Translations under genes and position numbers: made by a program | Source: Bacteroidales bacterium | GTDB taxonomy: Bacteria; Bacteroidota; Bacteroidia; Bacteroidales; Muribaculaceae | Direction of reading: 5' to 3' | Assembly (NCBI GenBank): GCA_015061005.1 | Contig: SUXJ01000007.1 | Location: 83,796 to 147,795 of the forward strand | Length of the DNA stretch: 64,000 bases | Notes under the pieces: model-generated | What the model was told of the DNA's origin: nothing | The model's database searches: none | Seen by the model: only the letters and a program-made list of their open reading frames with translations | Shown here: piece after piece, positions 25,396 to 34,742 of the stretch | How positions within the stretch are numbered: the first letter of the stretch is position 1 | Layout of the letters: each line of letters opens with the position of its first letter

Positions 25396-26985
25396 TTAAA
25401 GAGTTGGTTCTGATGTTGTGTTTGGGCGTAAAATCCACCGAGCTACAGAGGTCATTGTTGGTAAGATTCTATTCATCGGTGGACTAAATCGAGCCAATAA
25501 TATGGTCAGCATCATTACCATACCGAAAATTGCCAAACAGCCATAGCACTCTTGAATAGAAAGCATAATGGTTTGCTGAGTAAAGTAATCGGAAAACCAC
25601 GACGAATTTTGAATTATAGCGTAATCACATTCTGAAGACAACATCATCGCATTCTTGGTCATCGACCATGCCAACAATCGTTCGACGATTGCACCTGCAG
25701 CAGCTAAACCTACTCCGCAACGCACAAATCCGATTATTGCGATATTCATGAACATGTGCTGAAACGGCACTGTACGGCAAATCATATATGTTGCCCCGCA
25801 CTCCATCATCACTTCCCCCATACCGAGAGCAAATAACGGAATGTAAAATTGCCTTGCTTCTGTATTTATATCTATCAAGAAGTATGATGCCATTATATAG
25901 AACAGAATAAACATAATGGCCGTCAAAAAAAACGTTTTCATGCGCCACTTCCAACGAACTAAGGCAAAATAGGTAAAAACACCACCAATAATGATACCAT
26001 ATATTTCCGGATAATTGAACCTAATTATCGAAAAATAGTCATACCCGGCAATCCTATTCATAAATATTGGTTGAAGCACATGCGCCGAGGCTTGCAGGAC
26101 CCCAACCCCCATGAGCACACACATAACGCGCCAAGCAACGGGATAAGTAAACGCTTTCAATGGCAAATAGGGGGTTTTATGATAATATGATTCCAATAGA
26201 GTAACCGCAAATACGATGAAGAATATCCATGTGGCAAACCATATTTCACTACTATGCCACCAATCATAATGTTCTCCGAAATTGAAAATCCATGCAGCTA
26301 TACAGCACGTCGCAGTCCAAAGCATGTGGCCGGTCCAATCAACCCCTTTTAATGGGACATAAGGAGCCGCACGATGATCATGATTCATCGTAAAATAAAC
26401 GATTGCATCAATGATAAGCATCAAGCCTATAATAATTAAGTACACAAATTTCCAATTATATTCAAACGAGATATAAGCTGTCATCAAGCCTGAAATCTGT
26501 ATTGCACTACACACAATTACATAAAGCACCGGAAAAAACACTCCATAGTTTCTGGTTGGGGTTATGTTGAGTTGTATTGTACTCATACAGCCAAACATAC
26601 CCATCATTTTGAAGTATCCGGCAAATAGGCACACGGTCCATAGTACCCACGGGACCGTGGAGAGCGGCGCCAATATCGCACACAAAATTGAACCTATGCT
26701 TGAAACAAACCACATTTGACGACTGTAGAAGAAGAACTTCCACCGAAATAATATCGGGAAAATCATATTGAGTCCGATGAGCGAGCAGTAACTAGCCATA
26801 GTCACGTCTGCGCTAATAAACGACATCTCGCCAACCATTTGTGTTAGTGCTGCAAGATAAACTCCTCCTGTTAGCTGATAAAATATGGCAAACATCACTA
26901 TTAGCCAAAAGCGAAGTGAACGCGGTACCCACGGCTTATAGACTAATAAGCGATTGTTTATCAGAGGTGTTGGTCCGTGTCCCAT
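25396..26985 (-). CDS. MFS drug-efflux permease, DHA2/EmrB-like
   Basis: 529 residues with about fourteen hydrophobic helices, the DHA2 size. The N-terminal helix contains FWLIVMFAIFYQLTGGVYLAALTQMVGEM. It is encoded with a membrane-fusion protein and a TolC protein in the order TolC-HlyD-MFS, so a tripartite EmrAB-TolC-type pump is the clear inference. Its start overlaps the HlyD stop (TAATG). The substrate cannot be read from sequence; in this family it is mostly hydrophobic compounds or bile acids. Confidence 0.85.
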   Translation of the reverse strand: MGHGPTPLINNRLLVYKPWVPRSLRFWLIVMFAIFYQLTGGVYLAALTQMVGEMSFISADVTMASYCSLIGLNMIFPILFRWKFFFYSRQMWFVSSIGSILCAILAPLSTVPWVLWTVCLFAGYFKMMGMFGCMSTIQLNITPTRNYGVFFPVLYVIVCSAIQISGLMTAYISFEYNWKFVYLIIIGLMLIIDAIVYFTMNHDHRAAPYVPLKGVDWTGHMLWTATCCIAAWIFNFGEHYDWWHSSEIWFATWIFFIVFAVTLLESYYHKTPYLPLKAFTYPVAWRVMCVLMGVGVLQASAHVLQPIFMNRIAGYDYFSIIRFNYPEIYGIIIGGVFTYFALVRWKWRMKTFFLTAIMFILFYIMASYFLIDINTEARQFYIPLFALGMGEVMMECGATYMICRTVPFQHMFMNIAIIGFVRCGVGLAAAGAIVERLLAWSMTKNAMMLSSECDYAIIQNSSWFSDYFTQQTIMLSIQECYGCLAIFGMVMMLTILLARFSPPMNRILPTMTSVARWILRPNTTSEPTL

Positions 26986-28019
26986 TACTCAAGAACTCTA
27001 CATTCGACATTCATTCCGGCACGCAGTTTGGCCATATAATCGGCTGAAGTTTCTGTAATAAACCGAATTTTGACGGGAATGCGCTGCTCCACTTTTACAA
27101 AGTTGCCCGTTGCATTATCGTGAGGAACGGGAGAATACTTGGCTCCTGTTGCATTTGACATTGTTTCAACAACTCCGCAAAAGTCTATTCCAGGCAACGC
27201 ATCGACATCTATTCTAACAGTATCACCAATCATTATGCGCGCGGCTTGAGTTTCTCGATAATTTGCGATAACCCATGTATCTGCAGTATCCACTATGGAG
27301 ATCATTGTTTGCCCCGGTTGCACTAACTGCCCCGGCTGTATGCCTCTGCGTGAAGTTACACCATCACATGGAGAAAGAATCACAGTGTACGACAGATTTA
27401 ACTCGGCAAGACTCACTGCTGCTCGCGCAGCTTCAATGCCGGCATCGTTTTGGTCAAGACGCCGGCGCTGTTGTTGTGCAACTAAACCTGTTGATTCTTT
27501 TCTTCGCAGCAACGCGTCATGCTTGGCTTTTAACGCCAAATAGTTCGTTTCTACTGCATCAAACTGCTGCTGCGTCACTGCATCTTGTTCAAGCAGAATG
27601 GCATATCTGTCGTAGTCTCGTTTGGCATTACACATCAATACATAGACTTCTGAAATTTCCGATTCAGTGATTGAAATATCGTTAGTAGAACTCGAAACAA
27701 CCGATTCTGCGACATTGCGACCTGACAATGCATTCTGAAAATTAGCCTTGGCCTGCGCCAACTGAAGTATAAAATCAGCATCTTCTATTATGACCAATGT
27801 ATCGCCCTTTTGCACAAATGTATAGTCATCAAATCTAACCTCCTTCACAAAGCCTTGTATACGACTGTTAATTGGTATAATACGCTGATTAATCTGAGCA
27901 TTATCCGTATACGTTGAGGTTCTAAAGCCGATAAAATTATAACCGAGCCATACAAATCCGGCTAAAATCAGAAGGATTACTCCTAAATTCTGGAGTCCAC
28001 GTCGTGTTTTCTGTTTCAT
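26985..28019 (-). CDS. HlyD/EmrA-type membrane-fusion protein
   Basis: 344 residues. One N-terminal transmembrane helix (LGVILLILAGFVWLGYNFIGF), a biotinyl-lipoyl-like half (NSRIQGFVKEVRFDDYTFVQKG), a long helical hairpin (about 90-200), then the second lipoyl half (LSYTVILSPCDGVTSRRGIQPG) and a barrel domain. It bridges the MFS permease and the TolC protein. The stop overlaps the permease start, and the start overlaps the TolC-gene stop by ATGA. Confidence 0.9.
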   Translation of the reverse strand: MKQKTRRGLQNLGVILLILAGFVWLGYNFIGFRTSTYTDNAQINQRIIPINSRIQGFVKEVRFDDYTFVQKGDTLVIIEDADFILQLAQAKANFQNALSGRNVAESVVSSSTNDISITESEISEVYVLMCNAKRDYDRYAILLEQDAVTQQQFDAVETNYLALKAKHDALLRRKESTGLVAQQQRRRLDQNDAGIEAARAAVSLAELNLSYTVILSPCDGVTSRRGIQPGQLVQPGQTMISIVDTADTWVIANYRETQAARIMIGDTVRIDVDALPGIDFCGVVETMSNATGAKYSPVPHDNATGNFVKVEQRIPVKIRFITETSADYMAKLRAGMNVECRVLE

Positions 28020-29335
28020 AATTTTGAAATTGTTCCTGCTATGTAATGAAGTAAATAATAATAGTAACGTGTGGAGATTTCTGCATTCACAAGGCGCACT
28101 CCTGCATCTAATCGAGCATTTGAGGCATCTAACATATCTGTAAGCAAAGCCAAACCATTTTCAAATCGATTGGATACGATGCCATAGTTTTCATTCGCAA
28201 GCTGCAAGTTTTTTTGCTCAATTACTAATCTGTCGACAGATTGATTATATAATGTCAGAGCCTCATAAATTTCACGATTAAGATTAGACTCAACAGTTTC
28301 TTTCTGGCGCCTGATTTGAAACAGTTCTAGTTCATGTTTTTTCGTCGCCTTTGAGGTGCAGAATAGAGAAGATATGTTCCACTTAATATTTATGCCAACA
28401 AACCAAGCATTGTAGTTCTTGTTCAGTGCCGGCACCTCAAAAGTTACAGGTCCGTTGAAACTGTCACCGGCAACAATGCCAATTTTCGGCAAATATTCTG
28501 AATGCGTAATCTTTCTATTCAATTGTTCAAGATCTGAGCGCAAACTTAGTGACTCCAGTGACGGAGCATTTTCCGCAGCCAATTGAACCCACTTTTGCAT
28601 CACCGAATCTACAATCGCAATTGAATCCACCTCAATATTCGGCAGTATTCGCATTTCGGATTTCATGCCCAGAAGAGTCAAAAGATTCGAGTTACAAATG
28701 TCAATCGCATTCCGAGTGGCCAATCTATCGTAAGATATAGATGACAAACGCAATTCATAGCGCGTTATATCATTGCCTAACACTATCCCTTCACTGTGTT
28801 TGGTCTTCATCTCTTCAATCAGCTGCTCTGTCAGCCGAATATTATCATCAAAAACTTTTAGTAAATTATTGTGTTTTGCCAATTCAAGATAATTGGTAAC
28901 GATTGACATTCTAACCGAGTTCTCGGCCTTTAACTTATCGGTCTCGGCTAATTGCGTACCAATTTTTGAGGCTTTTACTCCTGAATAAATAGCTCCTCCG
29001 GTGTAGATAGGTTGATATAGTTCCAATCCCAAGCTATTATTAAAGTGAGGCAATGGATCTCGCCTAATATTCCTGAAATCCCTATCTAAGATCGTACCAT
29101 CACCAAGATAGCTGAGCGTTAATGACGCCGAGATTTGGGGTAGGTACGCATTCTTTGCCACGGATTCTGTCTGTTTCGAAACCGCAATCTTGGCATTTGC
29201 CACTCCAATATCGGGATTTTGTTCGCTTGCAAGCTCAAAAAGCTCTGACAGCGACATTCTCTTTACCTCCTGGCCAACTATTGTCAAATTAAAGCCGAAC
29301 AGGAATGCAATTAAAATTTTGATTGATTTGGACAT
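28016..29335 (-). CDS. TolC-family outer-membrane efflux protein
   Basis: 439 residues from the ATG that gives the signal peptide SKSIKILIAFLFGFNLTIVGQ. A longer in-frame form with no sensible signal sequence is rejected. Two repeated alpha-hairpin halves follow: LSELFELASEQNPDIGVANAKI at the start and GLALLTDMLDASNARLDAGV in the second half, as in TolC. First gene of the efflux operon, with an unusually long leader of about 295 nt. Confidence 0.9.
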   Translation of the reverse strand: MSKSIKILIAFLFGFNLTIVGQEVKRMSLSELFELASEQNPDIGVANAKIAVSKQTESVAKNAYLPQISASLTLSYLGDGTILDRDFRNIRRDPLPHFNNSLGLELYQPIYTGGAIYSGVKASKIGTQLAETDKLKAENSVRMSIVTNYLELAKHNNLLKVFDDNIRLTEQLIEEMKTKHSEGIVLGNDITRYELRLSSISYDRLATRNAIDICNSNLLTLLGMKSEMRILPNIEVDSIAIVDSVMQKWVQLAAENAPSLESLSLRSDLEQLNRKITHSEYLPKIGIVAGDSFNGPVTFEVPALNKNYNAWFVGINIKWNISSLFCTSKATKKHELELFQIRRQKETVESNLNREIYEALTLYNQSVDRLVIEQKNLQLANENYGIVSNRFENGLALLTDMLDASNARLDAGVRLVNAEISTRYYYYLLHYIAGTISKL

Positions 29336-29493
29336 AATTAAAACTGTATAATAAATTTGACATACACACACTATGCGCCTCACCCATACTACGCCGTAGT
29401 ATAGTGAAACACAACTATTACGATTCAATATAGGTCAACCTACTGAAGCGTATTCCAAAAATCGGTCAAATAATTTAAAGAAATCAACGTGAT

Positions 29494-29516
29494 TTTCGTT
29501 TTGTCACAAAACGAAA
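29494..29516. promoter_or_regulatory. 10-bp inverted repeat, candidate operator or hairpin
   Basis: TTTCGTTTTG, TCA, CAAAACGAAA: ten perfect base pairs around a three-base centre, downstream of the promoter in the leader of the efflux operon. It could bind a repressor dimer or form a hairpin in the RNA. No regulator gene lies next to it. Confidence 0.5.
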
Positions 29517-29637
29517 TGCTACCGTCGTCAAATAACTGATTGAATGTTTCAAAATGTGATGAAACTTGAAAATCTTTCTGCATTGATGGTCGGCTTTCCG
29601 CAGTTAAAATTGCTAACTGCTTCCTCCAAATTCGGCG

Positions 29638-29669
29638 CAAAGTTAACGAAATTTACCGAAAACGGCAAA
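29638..29669 (-). promoter_or_regulatory. Promoter of the efflux operon
   Basis: Minus strand: TTTG (29666-29669), 20 nt, TAACTTTG (29638-29645). One of the best consensus matches in the window. The next large start codon is about 300 nt downstream. Confidence 0.7.
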
Positions 29670-29713
29670 TTTCACTCAGAACCAATGCCAACAAAAAGAT
29701 GGCTTTTTTCTAC

Positions 29714-30910
29714 TTATTTTACTTTCGCAAGACCGCCCTTTGAAGTTTCCTTATAAATAGACGGAAGGTCGTGTCCCGTCTGCTTCATCACCTCAACGAT
29801 TCGGTCAAACGAAACGGAATGACGACCATCGGAAAACGCCGAGTAAAGGTTGGCATCTAATGCTCGCGCAGCCGCATAAGCATTACGCTCAATACATGGT
29901 ATCTGCACTAAGCCGCATACCGGATCACATGTCAACCCAAGGTGATGTTCAAGCCCCATTTCTGCAGAGTATTCTACCTGACGGGGTGTTCCTCCAAATA
30001 GTTGACTCGCTGCCGCTGCAGCCATGGCACAAGCGACTCCGACTTCACCCTGACATCCCACTTCGGCGCCACTGACCGAGGCATTGTATTTAACAACGTT
30101 GCCAAATAGCCCTGCCGTTGCCAAAGCTCGGAGTATGCGTTGCTCGCTGAACCCCTTAGATGTATACAAATGATATAGAACTGCGGGAAGCACTCCGCAT
30201 GAGCCGCATGTGGGCGCTGTCACAATCTTTCCGCCGGCAGCATTCTCTTCACTGACACCAAGTGCGTAAGCATAGACAAGACCGCGAGACTTGAGCGATG
30301 CATTATACCCTGAGGCGTGCATATAGTAACTCGTGGCTTTGCGTGCCACCCCCAAACCGCCGGGGAGCACCCCTTCATTTTCAATGCCTCGCTGCACTGC
30401 AGCCTTCATCGTTGACCACACTTCTGCAAGGTAATCCCAAATCGAAGCATCTTCACAAATATCAACATATTCCCAAAAACTGTGTCCGGTAGTGTCACAC
30501 CATTTCAGAATCTCTCCGATTGTAGTCATCTCATAGACTTTCTCCGCACCCTGACGCTTTTCGCCTTCAGCAATAACGTCACCGCCGCCGATTGAAAATT
30601 GCGTAACTTCGTCTAATACGCTCCCATCCGCATTAATTGCGCGAAAACGCATTCCGTTAGGGTGAAACGGTAAAAACACATCTGGTTCCCACAAAATCTC
30701 GGTCGGAGCCACCGGATTTAACACGTCTTCAATTGCCTTATCAGTCAAGTGGCCCTTGCCGGTTGCAGCTAAAGAGCCATAAAGGGTTACTTCAAAACGT
30801 GCTGCTTCAGAATTTTTCTTACCAAACTGTTTTGCGGCATTTCGCGGACCCATTGTGTGCGAACTGCTGGGGCCATAACCTATTTTGTAAAGTTGCTTTA
30901 TCGATTCCAT
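29714..30910 (-). CDS. sdaA: L-serine ammonia-lyase, iron-sulfur dependent, single chain
   Basis: 398 residues starting MESIKQLYKIGYGPSSSHTMGP; longer in-frame forms are rejected because the promoter box lies just upstream of this ATG. The N-terminal beta-domain motif GPSSSHTMGP and the C-terminal cysteines expected for the [4Fe-4S] cluster are present (TAPTCGSCGVLPAVL, LTCDPVCGLVQIPC). It deaminates L-serine to pyruvate. The transcription start would lie very close to the ATG. Confidence 0.95.
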   Translation of the reverse strand: MESIKQLYKIGYGPSSSHTMGPRNAAKQFGKKNSEAARFEVTLYGSLAATGKGHLTDKAIEDVLNPVAPTEILWEPDVFLPFHPNGMRFRAINADGSVLDEVTQFSIGGGDVIAEGEKRQGAEKVYEMTTIGEILKWCDTTGHSFWEYVDICEDASIWDYLAEVWSTMKAAVQRGIENEGVLPGGLGVARKATSYYMHASGYNASLKSRGLVYAYALGVSEENAAGGKIVTAPTCGSCGVLPAVLYHLYTSKGFSEQRILRALATAGLFGNVVKYNASVSGAEVGCQGEVGVACAMAAAAASQLFGGTPRQVEYSAEMGLEHHLGLTCDPVCGLVQIPCIERNAYAAARALDANLYSAFSDGRHSVSFDRIVEVMKQTGHDLPSIYKETSKGGLAKVK

Positions 30911-30919
30911 ATCTGACTG

Positions 30920-30927
30920 CAAATATA
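30920..30927 (-). promoter_or_regulatory. -7 box for sdaA; decides its start
   Basis: TATATTTG on the minus strand, 9 nt before the ATG. No convincing -33 element. Confidence 0.5.
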
Positions 30928-30975
30928 CAACAAAGAAATTTAAGTTTCGGTAAAATGAAAGCAAAATATTTTTCA

Positions 30976-30983
30976 TAACTTTG
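30976..30983 (+). promoter_or_regulatory. -7 box for the COG0523 gene
   Basis: TAACTTTG, 31 nt before the start codon and divergent from the sdaA box. The two promoters share about 50 bp. Confidence 0.5.
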
Positions 30984-31013
30984 CAATAAGAATAAACTTC
31001 GATTAAATTAATC

Positions 31014-32219
31014 ATGGAAAGAAAGAATGACACTCCGATATTGCTGCTAACAGGATATTTAGGCAGCGGCAAAACAACGCTCCTCAACGAAATTCTCGCT
31101 AACAAACGCGGCATAAAATTTGCCGTTATAGTTAATGACATCGGTGAGGTCAACATTGATGCCTCGCTAATTCGCGATGGTGGAATCGTCGGGCAATCGG
31201 AAGAATCATCTGACTTGATTGCACTGCAAAATGGCTGCATATGTTGTTCTTTGCAAACAGATTTGATGAAACAGATTGATGACCTGATCTGTTCACATCA
31301 ATTTGACTACATTGTAATTGAGGCAAGCGGCATTTGTGAACCCGCGCCCATTGCCCAAACAATATGCACAATGGCAGATGCAGGCGAAAAATCTTCCGCA
31401 AATGAAGTCCCTCGATTGGATTGTATCTGTACGGTGGTTGACGCTCTGCGCATGGCAAGCGAATTTGCGTGCGGTGAAAGCTTGCAAGCGTTTGACCGCA
31501 CTGACGACGACATTGAAAGTTTAGTTATCAGTCAGGTTGAATTCTGCAACATTGTTATTCTCAACAAGATTTCCGAGATAAGCCACGAAGATGCCGGACG
31601 AGTTCGAGCCGTGATTCGTGCCCTACAGCCGAAAGCCAAAATAATTGAAACTGACTATGCAAAGATAGACCTTGATGAAATCATCAACACTGATTTGTTT
31701 GACTTTGAAGAAGTGGCAACGTCTGCAACTTGGGTACGCGAAATAGAGGGGCATCACGACGACCACGAACATGAGCACCACGAACACCACCACGAACACC
31801 ACCATGGTGAGCACTGCCACTGCCATGACTGCGAATCTCATCATTCTCACCTACATTACGGAATTGAAACTTTCGTCTATTATACTCGAAAGCCTTTTGA
31901 CCTGAATAAGTTTGATTACTTTGCCGGGAAACGCTGGCCAATGGGTGTGATTCGCTGCAAAGGGCTCTGCTATTTTTCAAACAACAGAGATATGTGCTAT
32001 CTGTTTGAACAAGCCGGTGTTCAAAAAAATCTCAAGCAAGCCGGCTATTGGTATGCGACTGCCCCGGCAGAAGAATTGGAAATCATGTTGGCGCGCGATG
32101 CACAGCTGCGCCGTGACTGGGACCCCGACTATGGCGACCGTATGATTAAATTGGTGTTCATAGGTCAACATCTTGACAAAGAAGAAATCACAAAAGCCCT
32201 TGATGCATGTCTTGCATAA
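31014..32219 (+). CDS. COG0523-family GTP-dependent metal chaperone (CobW/ZigA-like)
   Basis: 401 residues. Walker A is GYLGSGKT (14-21) and the family metal-site CXCC motif is CICC (75-78). NKxD-type recognition follows in VILNKISEIS. A His-rich loop of about 35 residues lies at 247-281, separating the GTPase domain from the CobW C-terminal domain. Such proteins deliver zinc or other metals to target enzymes using GTP hydrolysis; the His-rich loop favours zinc, but the metal is not proven. No Zur box was recognised upstream. It overlaps the peptidase gene by 13 nt. Confidence 0.9.
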   Translation: MERKNDTPILLLTGYLGSGKTTLLNEILANKRGIKFAVIVNDIGEVNIDASLIRDGGIVGQSEESSDLIALQNGCICCSLQTDLMKQIDDLICSHQFDYIVIEASGICEPAPIAQTICTMADAGEKSSANEVPRLDCICTVVDALRMASEFACGESLQAFDRTDDDIESLVISQVEFCNIVILNKISEISHEDAGRVRAVIRALQPKAKIIETDYAKIDLDEIINTDLFDFEEVATSATWVREIEGHHDDHEHEHHEHHHEHHHGEHCHCHDCESHHSHLHYGIETFVYYTRKPFDLNKFDYFAGKRWPMGVIRCKGLCYFSNNRDMCYLFEQAGVQKNLKQAGYWYATAPAEELEIMLARDAQLRRDWDPDYGDRMIKLVFIGQHLDKEEITKALDACLA

Positions 32220-33112
32220 CTCCTCCACTGCTCCAAAACGGCGACGTCATAGCAATCACCTCACCGGCCTCTGCCATAGCCCCCACCCTAATCGAAGGCG
32301 CGGTCAAAGCTCTGGAAACTGAAGGGTTCTCGGTTCGGGTAATGCCCCATGCGGCAGGTCGCCATGGAAGTTATTCCGGAACTGAATCCGAAAGACTTTC
32401 CGACATTCAAACTGCGCTGGACTGCCCGGAGATAAAAGCGATTCTGTGTGCTCGTGGGGGCTACGGAGCCGTCCATCTGCTCCCTCACCTCCACTTGAGC
32501 CATCCCAAATGGATCATCGGCTTTAGCGACATTTCCGCGCTTCACGCCCTATGGCACAACCAAGGGTGGCAGTCAATTCACGGTTCAATGGCAAAGGAAT
32601 TGGCACTGTGCAAATGTGAAGGGAATGAAGCAAATCGCCGACTTTTTGAAATCCTTCGCACCGGAATGATGCCTGAAATTGCCTACAATACCCACCCCGG
32701 AAGCATTCCGGGTATCTCCCAAGGCAAAATCATCGGAGGCAACCTTGCTGTATTGGAGGGTTTGGCCGCTACTCCTTATGATATTCTCAACGAACCATGC
32801 ATTCTCGTTATTGAAGATATTGCCGAACCAATCTACAAAGTGGAACGCATCTTTCGGCGGCTAAGATTATCAGGAGCGCTCCAAAGCCTGAAAGGACTCA
32901 TTGTCGGACAATTCACCGACTACAAACCCTCGGCTGACTTCTCTGATATGTACTCCATGATTTCATGCGAAATTGCAGACCTTCAATGCCCCGTATCGCT
33001 TGGTGCGCCCATCGGTCACATCGACAATAACCTCCCGTTTATTGAGGGAGCAGAGATTACCCTCAACGTCAACAATAAGACAACGACAATTCAACAAATT
33101 GCAGCAAATTGA
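32207..33112 (+). CDS. LD-carboxypeptidase, peptidase family S66
   Basis: 301 residues. The catalytic triad of family S66 can be placed: Ser107 in IIGFSDIS, Glu203 in VIEDIAEPIY and His271 in GAPIGHIDN. No signal peptide, in keeping with cytoplasmic murein-tetrapeptide recycling or a MccF-like role. It is the second gene of a two-gene unit with the metal chaperone; whether they cooperate is not known. Confidence 0.9.
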   Translation: MSCITPPLLQNGDVIAITSPASAIAPTLIEGAVKALETEGFSVRVMPHAAGRHGSYSGTESERLSDIQTALDCPEIKAILCARGGYGAVHLLPHLHLSHPKWIIGFSDISALHALWHNQGWQSIHGSMAKELALCKCEGNEANRRLFEILRTGMMPEIAYNTHPGSIPGISQGKIIGGNLAVLEGLAATPYDILNEPCILVIEDIAEPIYKVERIFRRLRLSGALQSLKGLIVGQFTDYKPSADFSDMYSMISCEIADLQCPVSLGAPIGHIDNNLPFIEGAEITLNVNNKTTTIQQIAAN

Positions 33113-33142
33113 TTGCAAATTAATGCAAAATGCGTAAATTTG
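33113..33142 (+). promoter_or_regulatory. Promoter of gdhA
   Basis: TTG (33113-33115), 19 nt, TAAATTTG (33135-33142), an excellent match. The start codon is 53 nt further on. Confidence 0.7.
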
Positions 33143-33194
33143 TCGCGATTTTACTAACGTATCACTATTATTCGTCAAAATAACTCACTAAAGA

Positions 33195-34538
33195 ATGAAA
33201 GCAATAGAAGTAATCGACGAACTCCGCCGTCGTTTTCCGAATGAGCCCGAATATATTCAGGCAGTAGAAGAAGTTCTGTCAACAATTGAAGATACATACA
33301 ATCAATATCCGGAATTTGAACGCTATAATCTGATTGAACGCCTGTGCATACCCGACCGTATTTTCTCATTTCGCGTTTCATGGGTAGATGACTCGGGTAA
33401 GGTTCGCACAAACATGGGCTATCGCGTTCAGCACAACAATGCCATCGGCCCATACAAAGGCGGAATCCGATTTCATAGCTCCGTTAACTTATCGATTCTG
33501 AAATTCCTCGCTTTTGAGCAAACATTTAAGAATTCACTGACCACTCTCGCCATGGGCGGAGCAAAAGGTGGCTCCGATTTCTCGCCTCGCGGCAAGAGCG
33601 ACATGGAGATTATGCGCTTCTGCCAAGCCTACATCACAGAGTTATGGCGTCACATTGGAGCTGACACCGACGTGCCAGCAGGCGACATCGGCGTTGGAGG
33701 ACGTGAAGTCGGCTACATGTATGGTTACTATAAAAAAATGGCTCGCGAATTCACCGGCACTTTCACCGGCAAAGGTCGCGAATTTGGCGGCTCCCTCGTG
33801 CGCCCGGAAGCCACAGGCTACGGCAACTGCTACTTCCTGCTCAATATGCTTGCCACTCGCGGCATTGATATACGCGAAAAGCGTGTTGCCATTTCCGGCT
33901 CGGGAAATGTTGCAACCTACACTGCCAAGAAACTCATGGAACTGGGGGCTGTGGTTGTGAGCATGAGCGACAGCGATGGTTCAATCTATGCCGCCAATGG
34001 TCTGACTCAAGAACAGCTCGACTTCATCTTTGAATTGAAAAACGTGATGCGCGGACGCATTCGTGAAGCCGCCGAAGAATATCCCGAAACCATTCAATAC
34101 TTCCCCGGCGAACGCCCGTGGCACATCGCCAAGTGCGACATCGCAATGCCTTCTGCCACCCAAAATGAAATCGACGGCGATGATGCGCGCGCTCTGCTTG
34201 CTCAAGGAGTAATCGCCGTGAGCGAAGGTGCAAACATGCCCTCCACCCCGGAAGCAATCAAGGAATTTCTCAACGCAAAAATTCTCTATGCTCCCGGCAA
34301 GGCCGCAAACGCCGGCGGCGTATCGGTCAGCGGACTCGAAATGGCTCAAAACTCCCAGAAACTCTCTTGGAGTGCAGCTGAAGTAGATGCCAAACTAAAA
34401 GAAATCATGGCGTCTATCCACGAAGCATGCCGCGAATTCGGACAAGAAGACGGCGGATACATCAACTACGTTAAGGGAGCGAACGTGGCCGGATTCATGA
34501 AAGTGGCTCGCGCAATGATGGCTCAGGGCATAATTTGA
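33195..34538 (+). CDS. gdhA: NADP-type glutamate dehydrogenase
   Basis: 447 residues, the usual hexameric GDH length. The glutamate-binding/catalytic region reads GPYKGGIRFH and TTLAMGGAKGGSDFSPRGKS, with the catalytic lysine in the second. The nucleotide-binding half has RVAISGSGNVATYTAKKL and the family segment FGGSLVRPEATGYG precedes it. It assimilates ammonium to glutamate. A type III glutamine synthetase is also in this window, though far away. Confidence 0.96.
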   Translation: MKAIEVIDELRRRFPNEPEYIQAVEEVLSTIEDTYNQYPEFERYNLIERLCIPDRIFSFRVSWVDDSGKVRTNMGYRVQHNNAIGPYKGGIRFHSSVNLSILKFLAFEQTFKNSLTTLAMGGAKGGSDFSPRGKSDMEIMRFCQAYITELWRHIGADTDVPAGDIGVGGREVGYMYGYYKKMAREFTGTFTGKGREFGGSLVRPEATGYGNCYFLLNMLATRGIDIREKRVAISGSGNVATYTAKKLMELGAVVVSMSDSDGSIYAANGLTQEQLDFIFELKNVMRGRIREAAEEYPETIQYFPGERPWHIAKCDIAMPSATQNEIDGDDARALLAQGVIAVSEGANMPSTPEAIKEFLNAKILYAPGKAANAGGVSVSGLEMAQNSQKLSWSAAEVDAKLKEIMASIHEACREFGQEDGGYINYVKGANVAGFMKVARAMMAQGII

Positions 34539-34566
34539 AGATTTTTTTGAAAAAAATCCCCAAAAG

Positions 34567-34598
34567 TTTGCACAATTGAAAAACTCTCGCTAACTTTG
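34567..34598 (+). promoter_or_regulatory. Promoter of the tRNA-Asn pair
   Basis: TTTG (34567-34570), 20 nt, TAACTTTG (34591-34598): a full consensus match, about 40 nt before the first tRNA. Confidence 0.75.
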
Positions 34599-34639
34599 CA
34601 GCGCAATTACGGAAACGACCGTAAGTTGGCGAGAAAAAT

Positions 34640-34713
34640 GCTTCAGTAGCTCAGTTGGTTAGAGCACCTGACTGTTAATCAGGGGGTCGTTGGTTCAAGC
34701 CCATCCTGAAGCG
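34640..34713 (+). tRNA. tRNA-Asn (GTT), first copy
   Basis: Acceptor GCTTCAG/CTGAAGC with discriminator G, D arm GCTCAGTTGGTTAGAGC, anticodon stem CCTGA/TCAGG with loop CTGTTAA (GTT), T arm with GTTCAAG. 74 nt, no encoded CCA. An identical copy begins 103 nt downstream. Confidence 0.96.
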
Positions 34714-34742
34714 CAAAATAAACATTCTTTCAAAATAACTTT

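Larger units (their letters stand above)
29336..29713 (-). other. Long leader and control region of the efflux operon
   Basis: No clear gene. It holds a strong minus-strand promoter (29638-29669), a small hairpin (29600-29620) close to the expected transcript start, a 47-codon ATG open frame (29440-29583, product starting MQKDFQVSSHFETF, not recognised) and a near-perfect 23-bp palindrome (29494-29516). The rest is AT-rich. The arrangement suggests leader-based or operator-based control. Confidence 0.5.

Noticed and set aside
30911..31240. N-terminal extension of the serine dehydratase
   Set aside because: It covers the divergent promoter region and the start of the neighbouring chaperone gene; the family begins at the ATG at 30910.
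31623..31980. Minus-strand open frames rich in Val and Met opposite the His-rich loop
   Set aside because: They are shadows of the repetitive CAC/CAT codons of the metal chaperone gene.
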